Shown here: positions 1-5,579 of the stretch, one piece after another
Numbering within the stretch: position 1 is the first letter of the stretch
Layout: every line of letters begins with the position of its first letter
Assembly: GCA_947374125.1 (NCBI GenBank)
Contig: CANCAR010000183.1
Coordinates: 1 to 5,579, forward strand
DNA length: 5,579 nt
Reading direction: 5' to 3'
Origin: Hyphomicrobiales bacterium
GTDB taxonomy: Bacteria; Pseudomonadota; Alphaproteobacteria; Rhizobiales; Beijerinckiaceae
Notes under the pieces: model-generated
What the model saw: only the letters and a program-made list of their open reading frames with translations
What the model was told of the DNA's origin: nothing
Databases searched by the model: none
Program-made: the position numbers and the translations under genes

Positions 1-865
1 GCCTTCGACCAAGATCAGCTTGGGTAGCCAGTAGATCGATGCGGACGGGGACGGCCATTTCAGCAGCTCCCGTTGGTGTGGGTGCGCGGCGGTCTGCGGC
101 GTAATCGATCAGCGTCCAGTCGGTTTCGTGACCAACCGCAGAGATCAGCGGGATCATGCTTTCAGCCGCCGCCCGAACCACGATTTCCTCGTTAAAGCTC
201 CAAAGGTCTTCAAGCGAACCACCGCCGCGCGCGACGATCAGCACATCGGGACGCGGGATAGGCCCATCCTCAGGCAAGGCGTTAAAGCCATCAATGGCGT
301 TGGCAATCTCGGCAGCGCTTGTTTCGCCTTGGACGCGAACGGGCCAGACCAAGACGTGACGCGGAAAGCGATCCTCTAACCGGTGGAGAATATCGCGGAT
401 CACCGCGCCGGTGGGTGAGGTGACGACACCGATCACACGCGGCAAATAGGGGAGCAACTGTTTGCGGGCATCTGAGAAGAGGCCTTCAGCTGCAAGCCGC
501 TTCCGGCGCTCTTCAAGTTGCGCGAGAAGCGCACCGACGCCTGCGGGCTCCAGCATTTCGACGACGATCTGATAGCTTGATTTACCGGCAAAGGTCGTGA
601 TCTTGCCGGTCGCTATCACTTCCATCCCGTCTTCGGGGCGGAATTTGACGCGGCTAAACACGCCTTTCCAGATCACGGCATCGATTTTGGCGTTTGAATC
701 CTTGATTGAAAAATACACATGGCCGGAGGAATGCGGCCCGCGATAGCCCGATATCTCGCCTTTAATGCGAACATGGCCAAACTCCCCCTCAATCATGCGC
801 TTCAAAGCGCCGGAAAGCTCGGAGACGGACCATTCGGGAATGTTGGAGGTGAGGAGATCGGACAT
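1..865 (-). CDS. xseA: Exodeoxyribonuclease VII large subunit, N-terminal part (cut by left edge)
   Basis: Exonuclease VII degrades single-stranded DNA from either end in the cytoplasm, as a complex of this subunit with several copies of the small subunit XseB, and serves DNA repair. The 288 visible codons open with the OB-fold DNA-binding domain (about residues 8-105, with GHVYFSIKD at 49-57 and AVIWKG at 63-68). The catalytic domain follows, with VVTSPTGAVIRDI (147-159), VARGGGSLEDLWSFN (211-225) and SAVGHETDWTLID (242-254). D158, R213, H246 and D249 match the pattern of the essential Asp, Arg, His and Asp known from E. coli XseA. The C-terminal coiled-coil part lies beyond the window. The ATG at 865 is the only plausible start: the in-frame codons upstream reach a stop with no ATG, GTG or TTG between. 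No strong Shine-Dalgarno precedes it. It is divergent from purD. xseB is not in the window. Confidence 0.97.
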   Translation of the reverse strand, partial: MSDLLTSNIPEWSVSELSGALKRMIEGEFGHVRIKGEISGYRGPHSSGHVYFSIKDSNAKIDAVIWKGVFSRVKFRPEDGMEVIATGKITTFAGKSSYQIVVEMLEPAGVGALLAQLEERRKRLAAEGLFSDARKQLLPYLPRVIGVVTSPTGAVIRDILHRLEDRFPRHVLVWPVRVQGETSAAEIANAIDGFNALPEDGPIPRPDVLIVARGGGSLEDLWSFNEEIVVRAAAESMIPLISAVGHETDWTLIDYAADRRAPTPTGAAEMAVPVRIDLLATQADLGRR

Positions 866-1024
866 GGAGCCAACATCGCGGGCGAATCGCGGGTTGGGGA
901 GGGGGGGCGTGGTTTGCAGCGGAGATAGAAAGGGCTGATCCTACTTCATGCATCTGCTTGACCATATCTCGATTCTCACGGACAGACAGAAGGGGTCGCA
1001 TTGTCAGCTTGGGGATTGAATTTC
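866..1024. promoter_or_regulatory. Divergent intergenic region xseA / purD
   Basis: These 159 bases separate the start codons of two divergent genes, so promoters for both should lie here. I see no convincing -35/-10 pair on either strand. The best plus-strand candidate, TTGACC at 958-963, has no -10 hexamer at the right distance. A G-rich tract at 891-907 is listed separately. GGGGA at 1011-1015 is a reasonable Shine-Dalgarno for purD. The role as a promoter region is inferred from gene orientation only. Confidence 0.45.
891..907 (+). other. Compact G-quadruplex-capable tract
   Basis: The plus strand carries G3, TT, G4, A and G7 in 17 bases. If the G7 is split this gives four runs of at least three G with loops of one or two bases. 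It lies 26 bases upstream of the xseA start codon, with the G-rich strand as the xseA template strand. Folding and function are inference; the sequence pattern is seen directly. Confidence 0.5.
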
Positions 1025-2284
1025 ATGCGTGTTTTATTGATTGGCTCAGGCGGGCGGGAACATGCTTTGGCGTGGAAGCTGGCTCAGAGCCCGCTTTTGG
1101 AAACGCTGTTCATTGCGCCGGGTAATCCCGGGACCGCGCTTTGCGGCACCAATGTTTCGATAGATGTGACGCGCCATGCTGAGGTGATTGCGTTTTGCGT
1201 TAAGGAGCGTATCGGGCTGGTTGTGGTCGGGCCTGAAGCGCCATTGGTGGCGGGGTTGGTGGATGAATTAGAGGCCTCTGGCATCAAGGCGTTTGGGCCG
1301 TCAAAGGCAGCGGCACGGCTCGAGGGCTCGAAGGCGTTCACCAAGGAGCTTTGCGTCGAGGCAGGTATTCCGACCGCCGCCTATGCGCGGTTTACCGAGT
1401 GTGAGGCGGCCAAAGCCTATGTGCGGGCGCAGGGCGCGCCGATTGTGGTTAAGGCGGATGGATTGGCTGCGGGTAAGGGCGTTGTTGTCGCTGAAACGGT
1501 TGAGCAGGCCTTGGCGGCGGTTGAGGACAATTTGGGCGGCGGTGTGCCGGGTGCTGAGATCGTTATTGAAGAATGTATGTTTGGTGAGGAGGCCTCGTTC
1601 TTCGCGTTGGTGGATGGCACGAACGCCGTAGCGCTTGCCTCGGCTCAAGACCATAAGCGTGTTGGCGATGGCGATACGGGACCCAATACCGGCGGTATGG
1701 GGGCCTATTCACCAGCCCCCGTTGTGACCGCTGAGATTGAAGCGCGCGTGATGGCGGAGATCATTAACCCAACCGTAGAAGCCATGGCGCGTCGCGGTAC
1801 GCCGTTTAAAGGTGTGTTGTTTGCAGGGCTGATGATTACGGCAACGGGGCCTAAGCTGATTGAATATAATACCCGCTTTGGTGACCCGGAATGCGAAGTG
1901 CTCATGCCACGCTTGAAGAGCGATCTCTTGGCGCTCTTGCTTTCGACCGTTGAAGGACGGCTCTCTACCGCCAGTTTGGATTGGCGGGAGGAGGCGGCTT
2001 TGACGGTTGTCTTTGCTGCGAGGGGGTATCCCGCCAAGCCACAGACTGGAACGGTGATCGGTTCGCTTGAGAAAGCTACCGCGATGACGGGTGTGACCGT
2101 GTTTCATGCGGGCACCAAGCGGCGCAACGATGGGGTGCTTGTCGCAAATGGCGGGCGTGTGTTGGCGGTGACCGGAATGGCTGCAACGATTAAGGAAGCG
2201 CGCGACCGGGCCTATGAGGCCGTGCATGCCATTGATTGGCCGGGTGGTTTTTACAGGAACGATATTGGGTTTAGGGCACTTTAG
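1025..2284 (+). CDS. purD: Phosphoribosylamine--glycine ligase (GAR synthetase)
   Basis: PurD carries out the second step of de novo purine synthesis in the cytoplasm: 5-phosphoribosylamine, glycine and ATP give glycinamide ribonucleotide, ADP and phosphate. The 419 residues are close to the 429 of E. coli PurD. The N-terminal domain opens with GSGGREHALAWKL (7-19), followed by PGNPG (32-36) and VVVGPEAPLVAGL (66-78). The ATP-grasp domain holds GSKAFTKELC (101-110), VVKADGLAAGKGVVV (141-155), GEEASFF (187-193), DHKRVGDGDTGPNTGGMGAYSP (209-230) and LIEYNTRFGDPECEVLMPRL (278-297), which includes the metal- and ATP-binding Glu and Asn. The C-terminal domain ends in DWPGGFYRNDIGFRAL. The ATG at 1025 is chosen because the family begins directly at this M-x-VLxIG motif and GGGGA (1011-1015) lies 9 bases upstream. 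An in-frame TTG at 1001 would add eight unconserved residues. It is divergent from xseA and convergent with the peroxiredoxin gene. Confidence 0.98.
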   Translation: MRVLLIGSGGREHALAWKLAQSPLLETLFIAPGNPGTALCGTNVSIDVTRHAEVIAFCVKERIGLVVVGPEAPLVAGLVDELEASGIKAFGPSKAAARLEGSKAFTKELCVEAGIPTAAYARFTECEAAKAYVRAQGAPIVVKADGLAAGKGVVVAETVEQALAAVEDNLGGGVPGAEIVIEECMFGEEASFFALVDGTNAVALASAQDHKRVGDGDTGPNTGGMGAYSPAPVVTAEIEARVMAEIINPTVEAMARRGTPFKGVLFAGLMITATGPKLIEYNTRFGDPECEVLMPRLKSDLLALLLSTVEGRLSTASLDWREEAALTVVFAARGYPAKPQTGTVIGSLEKATAMTGVTVFHAGTKRRNDGVLVANGGRVLAVTGMAATIKEARDRAYEAVHAIDWPGGFYRNDIGFRAL

Positions 2285-2288
2285 AAGC

Positions 2289-2358
2289 GAATTGTGAGTA
2301 GCGAATGGCGAATAGGGACGAGTCTCCACTCGCTATTCGCCATTCGCCATTCGCCTCT
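2289..2358. repeat. Ten-unit heptad repeat inverting at its centre (hairpin; possible bidirectional terminator)
   Basis: Seventy of the 74 bases between the convergent stop codons can be cut into ten 7-bp units. The left units follow GARTRGC, for example GAATGGC at 2303-2309. The right units follow the complement, for example CGCCATT at 2338-2344 and again at 2345-2351. The core is a perfect 15-bp inverted repeat (2301-2315 with 2333-2347). It continues after a three-base bulge as four more pairs (2319-2322 with 2329-2332) around a six-base loop. GCGAAT at 2287-2292 can also pair with ATTCGC at 2349-2354. The location suits transcription termination from both sides, but no strong T-run follows on either strand, so termination is inference. 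From memory, similar CGAATGG-type palindromes are dispersed in some Hyphomicrobiales genomes; this was not checked. Confidence 0.85.
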
Positions 2359-2844
2359 TTAAATCTGCCCCAAAAGCGCCACTGCGCCGGAAATGTCGGC
2401 TTTGCCGGGGCTATCTTCGACATTGAGGATTTTGACGGTGCCGTCTTCGACCAGCATCGAGTAGCGAAGCGAGCGCGTGCCCATTCCGAAGCCGTTGCCG
2501 TCCAGCACGAGGTCGACTGCTTTGGTGAAGACCGCGCTGCCATCGGCTAGGAAGCCGATCTTGTCCATCGCGTCATTCGCCTTTGCCCATGCCTTCATGA
2601 CGTGGACATCGTTGACGGAAACGACGACAACCTCATCAACCCCTTTCGCCTTGAAGGCATCGAGATGGTTGAGGTAGCCGGGAAGGTGGTTGTTCTGGCA
2701 GGTCGGCGTGAACGCACCGGGGACGGCGAAAAGCACAACCTTGCGACCTTTAAAAATCTGGTCGGTTGTACGGGCGCCGGGACCATCTTGGGTGGGAACG
2801 GTAAAGGAGAATTCTGGAAGTTTCTGGCCAACGGAAATAGGCAT
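2359..2844 (-). CDS. Peroxiredoxin, Prx5 type (single cysteine)
   Basis: Prx5-type peroxiredoxins reduce hydrogen peroxide and organic hydroperoxides through a peroxidatic cysteine, usually recycled by glutaredoxin/glutathione or thioredoxin. The 161-residue protein has the usual length and no signal peptide, so it is probably cytoplasmic. Motifs in order are VGQKLPEFSF (5-14), VVLFAVPGAFTPTCQNNHLPGY (36-57) with the peroxidatic Cys49 and its Thr at 46, VVVVSVNDVHVMKAW (72-86) and RSLRYSMLVEDG (124-135), where R127 fits the active-site Arg. The C-terminal ADISGAVALL region follows. Cys49 is the only cysteine, so resolution must come from an outside thiol (1-Cys mechanism). The ATG at 2844 is chosen because GAGGA (2850-2854) lies 5 bases upstream; the earlier in-frame GTG at 2856 overlaps that site. 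It lies 53 bases downstream of the DsbD-like gene on the same strand and is probably cotranscribed. Confidence 0.95.
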   Translation of the reverse strand: MPISVGQKLPEFSFTVPTQDGPGARTTDQIFKGRKVVLFAVPGAFTPTCQNNHLPGYLNHLDAFKAKGVDEVVVVSVNDVHVMKAWAKANDAMDKIGFLADGSAVFTKAVDLVLDGNGFGMGTRSLRYSMLVEDGTVKILNVEDSPGKADISGAVALLGQI

Positions 2845-2849
2845 TGCAG

Positions 2850-2854
2850 TCCTC
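2850..2854 (-). promoter_or_regulatory. Shine-Dalgarno site deciding the peroxiredoxin start
   Basis: GAGGA on the minus strand sits five bases before the ATG at 2844. It supports this start over the in-frame GTG at 2856, which would overlap the site and add four unconserved residues. Confidence 0.7.
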
Positions 2855-2897
2855 ACGGGGGTTCAGGAATTTAGACTTTCATTACGCGCACAATGCT

Positions 2898-3749
2898 CTA
2901 TCGGATTGACCCCGTGGCGTCGAGCGTTACGCTCGTTTCTGTCGCGCGTTCTGCTGAAATGAGCGTGAGCGTGAGCGGAATATTGGCAAGGCTTGCTTCC
3001 CTTGGACGCTCAAGGATCATAACCCGCCAAAGATTTGCGGTTTGGGCTTTTGCGTCGCCAAAATACCAGCCTTTTGGACCCTCTAGGAAGAGATCTGAAA
3101 GCGCCGTGTTGGTGGCGACAAGCATTGCATCGGACTGGCCCGAATCAGGCGCGATGGAGACGAGGCTGGGGGCTAGGCTTGCACCGAGGGTCGATAGGAG
3201 CGGTACGCGAGCAAGGAACGCTTTTACTTTCAGTGCGTCGCCTTCGTTAATTGGCGTTTGCCCTAAACGAATGCTCGTCGTTCCTGTCATGGGAACGCAG
3301 AGTTCACCGCACACGGCATAATCGAGACGCAACGCCAGTTGAACTGGCTTACCCGCATCTTTGATTTTGATCTTGACCGGAAAGACAACCGTGTCGTGGT
3401 AGCCGAGTATTGAGCCGGATGGGTCGGCAATCCGCTCAGGCAGCGGCCATTCAACCTTTGTATCGGCAAGATTTTCGGATGCAGACCAATCAAAAACGGG
3501 CGGCAGGCCTGAATCGCCCGGCATTCGCCAATAGGTTTTAACGCCAGGCTCTAGGGTAATTTCAACGCCTATCATCTGAGAGCCATCGATTATTCCAGCG
3601 TCGAAGAGGCGTAGATCGGCGCGGGGACGTGCAGAGTTGGCCGCTATGGCGGACAGTTGAGGCAGGCAAATCACGGCCCAGATGACCCCTAGGGCCACGG
3701 CAAGACCACAATGCGAGAAAGCATTGGCCCGATAAAAATCACTTCGCAT
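2898..3749 (-). CDS. Secreted stand-alone DsbD N-terminal (alpha) domain protein
   Basis: The 283-residue protein resembles the periplasmic alpha domain of DsbD/ScsB thiol:disulfide interchange proteins, which receives electrons from the membrane domain and passes them to periplasmic partners. A signal peptide is visible: basic residues at R2 and R7, a hydrophobic core at about 15-29, and a likely cleavage after AIA (34-36) or slightly later. The mature part contains TYWRMPGDSGLPPVFDW (72-88), a strong family motif, and YAVCGELCVP (144-153), whose Cys147 and Cys151 form the expected redox pair. No transmembrane DsbD domain or C-terminal thioredoxin-like domain follows; the frame ends shortly after a second beta-rich stretch (about 205-275). 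Its partner must therefore be encoded elsewhere. It lies upstream of the peroxiredoxin gene, 53 bases apart, and is divergent from yqgE. The ATG at 3749 gives a sensible signal peptide; the Shine-Dalgarno is weak. The domain assignment is fairly sure, the exact redox partner is unknown. Confidence 0.85.
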   Translation of the reverse strand: MRSDFYRANAFSHCGLAVALGVIWAVICLPQLSAIAANSARPRADLRLFDAGIIDGSQMIGVEITLEPGVKTYWRMPGDSGLPPVFDWSASENLADTKVEWPLPERIADPSGSILGYHDTVVFPVKIKIKDAGKPVQLALRLDYAVCGELCVPMTGTTSIRLGQTPINEGDALKVKAFLARVPLLSTLGASLAPSLVSIAPDSGQSDAMLVATNTALSDLFLEGPKGWYFGDAKAQTANLWRVMILERPREASLANIPLTLTLISAERATETSVTLDATGSIR

Positions 3750-3798
3750 TTGCCGAGCATAACCCCGATGTTAAAATCACGCTACTGTCAAAAATCAC
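3735..3798 (+). repeat. Three direct copies of AAAATCAC at a divergent promoter
   Basis: The octamer AAAATCAC occurs at 3735-3742, 3773-3780 and 3791-3798, all in the same orientation. The first and third copies extend to AAAAATCAC. The first copy lies inside the start of the DsbD-like gene, the other two in the intergenic gap. Start-to-start spacing is 38 and 18 bases. This could be a set of regulator-binding sites; no known regulator is recognised, and chance in an AT-rich gap is possible. Confidence 0.5.
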
Positions 3799-3836
3799 AT
3801 CTTGAATCGTTTGAAAGAGAGATTATCCTATTGCGT
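3750..3836. promoter_or_regulatory. Divergent promoter region, DsbD-like gene / yqgE
   Basis: These 87 bases, visibly richer in A and T than the flanking genes, lie between two divergent start codons. On the plus strand TTGAAT (3802-3807), a 16-base spacer and TATCCT (3824-3829) form a weak sigma-70-like pair, matching four of six at each box. It would start RNA almost at the yqgE ATG. On the minus strand a perfect TTGACA (3791 to 3786) is present but lacks a -10 hexamer at 16-18 bases. The promoter role is inferred mainly from the gene arrangement. Confidence 0.4.
3817..3821 (+). promoter_or_regulatory. Possible Shine-Dalgarno for yqgE
   Basis: GAGAG lies 9 bases before the in-frame TTG at 3831 and 15 bases before the ATG at 3837. 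The spacing fits the TTG better than the ATG, which leaves the exact start open by two residues. Confidence 0.35.
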
Positions 3837-4448
3837 ATGACGCAGTTTGAACCCATCGCATCAGGCACGACATTTTCGCTGAACGGCCAGTTACTGGTCG
3901 CGATGCCTAGTATTGGTGATGCGCGGTTTGAACGCACGGTTATTTATGTCTGCTCCCATTCTCCCGAAGGCGCGATGGGACTGATCATCAATCGTCCGGC
4001 AGATGAGATTGCCTTTGTTGATCTCTTAAAGCAGCTGAAGGTTATCCCGGAGGGGCCTATCGTCGATTTTTCGGACAAGGCGCTGGAAGTGCACGTGATG
4101 CGGGGGGGGCCTGTGGAAACAAGCCGTGGCTTTGTTTTGCACTCCGTTGCGCCGCAGAATGGGGCCGGGCCGACCGTGGACGATTGCGGGATTAGAATTT
4201 CGGCGGATATTAATATTTTGCACGCCATTGCTAAGGGCGTTGGCCCTGATCGGGCTGCGTTTGCCTTAGGTTATGCGGGATGGGGCGCAGGCCAGCTCGA
4301 AGCGGAAATTCAGAATAACGGATGGCTCTTGTGTCCGCCGTCGAGCGATATTTTGTTCGACGAAGATTTTGAAACAAAATATGAGCGGGCGCTCGCCTCA
4401 ATCGGTGTCGACCTTGCCATGCTTTCGGGCGAAGCCGGGCGGGCCTGA
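3837..4448 (+). CDS. yqgE: YqgE/AlgH family protein (UPF0301)
   Basis: This 203-residue protein belongs to the widespread UPF0301 family (E. coli YqgE, Pseudomonas AlgH, about 187 residues). Its molecular function is not settled; AlgH was named for an effect on alginate regulation. Family motifs are clear: GQLLVAMPSIGDARFERTVIY (17-37), SPEGAMGLIINRP (42-54), VMRGGPVETSRGFVLH (86-101), and a C-terminal block with ALGYAGWGAGQLEAEIQNNGWLL (142-164). No signal peptide or membrane segment is seen, so it is probably cytoplasmic. The ATG at 3837 fits the family N terminus. A TTG at 3831 would add two residues and has better Shine-Dalgarno spacing. In-frame ATGs at 3711 and 3768 would add unconserved sequence, and the first lies within the divergent gene. 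A run of eight G (4102-4109) encodes the conserved RGG. It converges on the GGDEF-EAL gene with seven bases between stop codons. Confidence 0.95.
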   Translation: MTQFEPIASGTTFSLNGQLLVAMPSIGDARFERTVIYVCSHSPEGAMGLIINRPADEIAFVDLLKQLKVIPEGPIVDFSDKALEVHVMRGGPVETSRGFVLHSVAPQNGAGPTVDDCGIRISADINILHAIAKGVGPDRAAFALGYAGWGAGQLEAEIQNNGWLLCPPSSDILFDEDFETKYERALASIGVDLAMLSGEAGRA

Positions 4449-4455
4449 CGCTCGT

Positions 4456-5579
4456 CTATCCTTTAATGAGTTTTCGTGTCGCGGTTGCGCTAAGTGGCGG
4501 CCCAAACACAGACCCTTGTCCCAACGCCAAACCAATCTGAGAGAATTGGACGGCATCGGATTCGGTCTCAAGCCCGTCGAGGATAAGTTCAATATCGAGC
4601 TCTTGAGCGAGCGATATGATCGACCGCAAGATCGCAGGCCGGACGCCCGATAGATCGGGGCGGGTGATCAAGCGCGAAAGCCGGATGCTGCTGAACGGAA
4701 AACGTTCGAGATAGCCAAGGGACGAGTAGCCTTGGCCGAAATCACCCACGGACAGGCCAGCCCCAATATCGATCAGTCCGTTTAAGGTATGAAAGGCGTG
4801 TTCCGGATGATCCATCAAATATCGCTCAGCGACTTCAATCTGGAGCGAAGATTTGACGATCTGGGCGCGCGCAAACACCGTCTTCACGTCCCGAATAAAT
4901 TCGGCCCGCTCTAACATTGGGGCGGGTACCGGGATGGTTGCAAAAAACGGTGGGTCAATATCAATGAGTTTTTGCCAGATGGTGAGTTCCTGAGCCGCTG
5001 TCTCAAGGATAAAAAGCCCGATCTCGCCGACAAGTTCGGCGTTTTCGGCTATTTCCATGAATTCATTTTGACCGATGGCTCCGTGCTCGGGATGGTTCCA
5101 GACCGGAATAACCTCAAAGCCAGAAATGGAGCGGTCTGTTAGTCGCACGACGGGACGGAAGCTAAGTTCAATCTGACGTCGTTTAACAGCGTCTCTAAGG
5201 TCAATTTCGAGTGCAAGTCTCTCGCTGCCTTGCGCGCGCATGGCGGGACGGAACACATCAATCCGATTACCGCCCATTTTTTTGGCGTGCATCATCGCGA
5301 TTTCCGCGTTGCGCAGCAAAAGTTCGGCATGGGTGTCGCTGCGTTGATCGGGCAACGCAATACCGATGGATGCCGTCAAGCTGGCTTCGCGTTCTCCCAC
5401 AGGGATGGGCGAGGCTAGGCTTTTTAGGATCGAATCGACGACAGCGGTAATCGGGCCCGGTTCTTTTTCGGACAGCAGCAGGATTGCAAACCGGTCACCG
5501 CCGATCCGGGCCAAGCCGTCTTGTGGCCGGATAAGCCGCAGGAGGCGACGGGTGACGGCAAGCAGAAGCGCGTCACCAC
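4456..5579 (-). CDS. Degenerate GGDEF-EAL protein, C-terminal part (cut by right edge)
   Basis: The 373 visible complete codons hold the second half of a GGDEF domain and a full EAL domain, the synthesis and hydrolysis modules of cyclic-di-GMP metabolism. Numbering from the first whole codon, RPQD (17-20) is an RxxD inhibitory-site motif five residues before GGDRF (26-30). There the usual Glu of GGDEF is Arg, so diguanylate cyclase activity is unlikely. The EAL domain (about 125-373) reads EVI for EAL (155-157), EVAE (248-251), GDFGQGYSSLGYL for DDFGTGYSSL (278-290), IRLSR for the KID motif (298-302) and LDGLET for AEGVET (333-338), and it lacks the usual NLS motif. Several metal- and substrate-binding residues are therefore missing, and phosphodiesterase activity is unlikely. 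It may act as a cyclic-di-GMP receptor or scaffold; this is inference. The frame stays open to the right edge, so N-terminal sensor domains and the start are outside the window. Confidence 0.92.
   Translation of the reverse strand, partial: GDALLLAVTRRLLRLIRPQDGLARIGGDRFAILLLSEKEPGPITAVVDSILKSLASPIPVGEREASLTASIGIALPDQRSDTHAELLLRNAEIAMMHAKKMGGNRIDVFRPAMRAQGSERLALEIDLRDAVKRRQIELSFRPVVRLTDRSISGFEVIPVWNHPEHGAIGQNEFMEIAENAELVGEIGLFILETAAQELTIWQKLIDIDPPFFATIPVPAPMLERAEFIRDVKTVFARAQIVKSSLQIEVAERYLMDHPEHAFHTLNGLIDIGAGLSVGDFGQGYSSLGYLERFPFSSIRLSRLITRPDLSGVRPAILRSIISLAQELDIELILDGLETESDAVQFSQIGLALGQGSVFGPPLSATATRKLIKG

Noticed and set aside
789..1001. Open frame of 70 codons on the minus strand covering the xseA/purD gap
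   Set aside because: It overlaps the start of xseA in another frame, has low-complexity Pro/Arg-rich sequence and resembles no family I know.
1709..2329. Open frame of 206 codons on the minus strand opposite purD
   Set aside because: It lies wholly antisense to well-conserved purD codons plus part of the hairpin repeat, and its translation shows no recognisable domain.
2289..2358. CRISPR-like array
   Set aside because: The units are seven bases, adjacent and inverted at the centre; there are no spacers and no cas genes.
2271..2543. Minus-strand frame running through the heptad repeat into the peroxiredoxin gene
   Set aside because: It is a different frame over the conserved peroxiredoxin C terminus; the repetitive peptide part comes from the heptads.
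2921..2935. Short palindrome CGAGCGT-T-ACGCTCG as a terminator
   Set aside because: The single-base centre cannot form a hairpin loop with all seven pairs, and it lies within the 3' coding part of the DsbD-like gene.
2961..2978. Hexamer repeat GAGCGT/GAGCGG
   Set aside because: It encodes an alternating Leu-Thr stretch in the DsbD-like protein and is explained by coding sequence.
2893..3321. Plus-strand frame of 142 codons opposite the DsbD-like gene
   Set aside because: It is antisense to a gene with clear family motifs and a signal peptide; it has no motifs of its own.
3763..3791. Minus-strand promoter from the perfect TTGACA at 3791-3786
   Set aside because: At 16-18 bases spacing the expected -10 position is G-rich; TATGCT occurs only after 24 bases, which is too far.
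3711..3836. N-terminal extension of yqgE from ATG 3711 or 3768
   Set aside because: The extra residues are not part of the family, there is no good Shine-Dalgarno, and the region holds the divergent promoter and the start of the neighbouring gene.

Overview
The window looks like chromosomal housekeeping and regulatory DNA from an alphaproteobacterium. The PurD, XseA, YqgE/AlgH and stand-alone DsbD-N-like sequences read like those of Hyphomicrobiales (Rhizobiales). This placement rests on my memory of protein families and not on a search. A specific genus cannot be supported. No rRNA, tRNA, CRISPR array, transposase or phage gene is visible.

Layout from left to right. (1) Positions 1-865, minus strand: the N-terminal 288 codons of xseA (exonuclease VII large subunit), cut by the left edge. 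(2) Positions 866-1024: a divergent intergenic region with a compact G-rich tract. (3) Positions 1025-2284, plus strand: complete purD (glycinamide ribonucleotide synthetase). (4) Positions 2285-2358: a convergent gap filled almost entirely by ten 7-bp units that invert at the centre, giving a long hairpin. (5) Positions 2359-2844 and 2898-3749, minus strand: a Prx5-type peroxiredoxin preceded by a secreted, stand-alone DsbD N-terminal-domain protein, probably one transcription unit. (6) Positions 3750-3836: a divergent promoter region in which the octamer AAAATCAC occurs three times, one copy lying just inside the DsbD-like gene. (7) Positions 3837-4448, plus strand: yqgE/algH family gene (UPF0301). 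(8) Positions 4456-5579, minus strand: the C-terminal 373 codons of a GGDEF-EAL protein, cut by the right edge. Both catalytic signatures are degenerate, but an RxxD inhibitory-site motif is kept.

Functionally the window mixes DNA repair (XseA), purine synthesis (PurD), a small thiol-redox pair (DsbD-N-like plus peroxiredoxin), the conserved YqgE family, and a likely non-enzymatic cyclic-di-GMP receptor or scaffold. The most notable items are the inverted heptad hairpin and the doubly degenerate GGDEF-EAL protein. I did not find a clear new multi-gene system.
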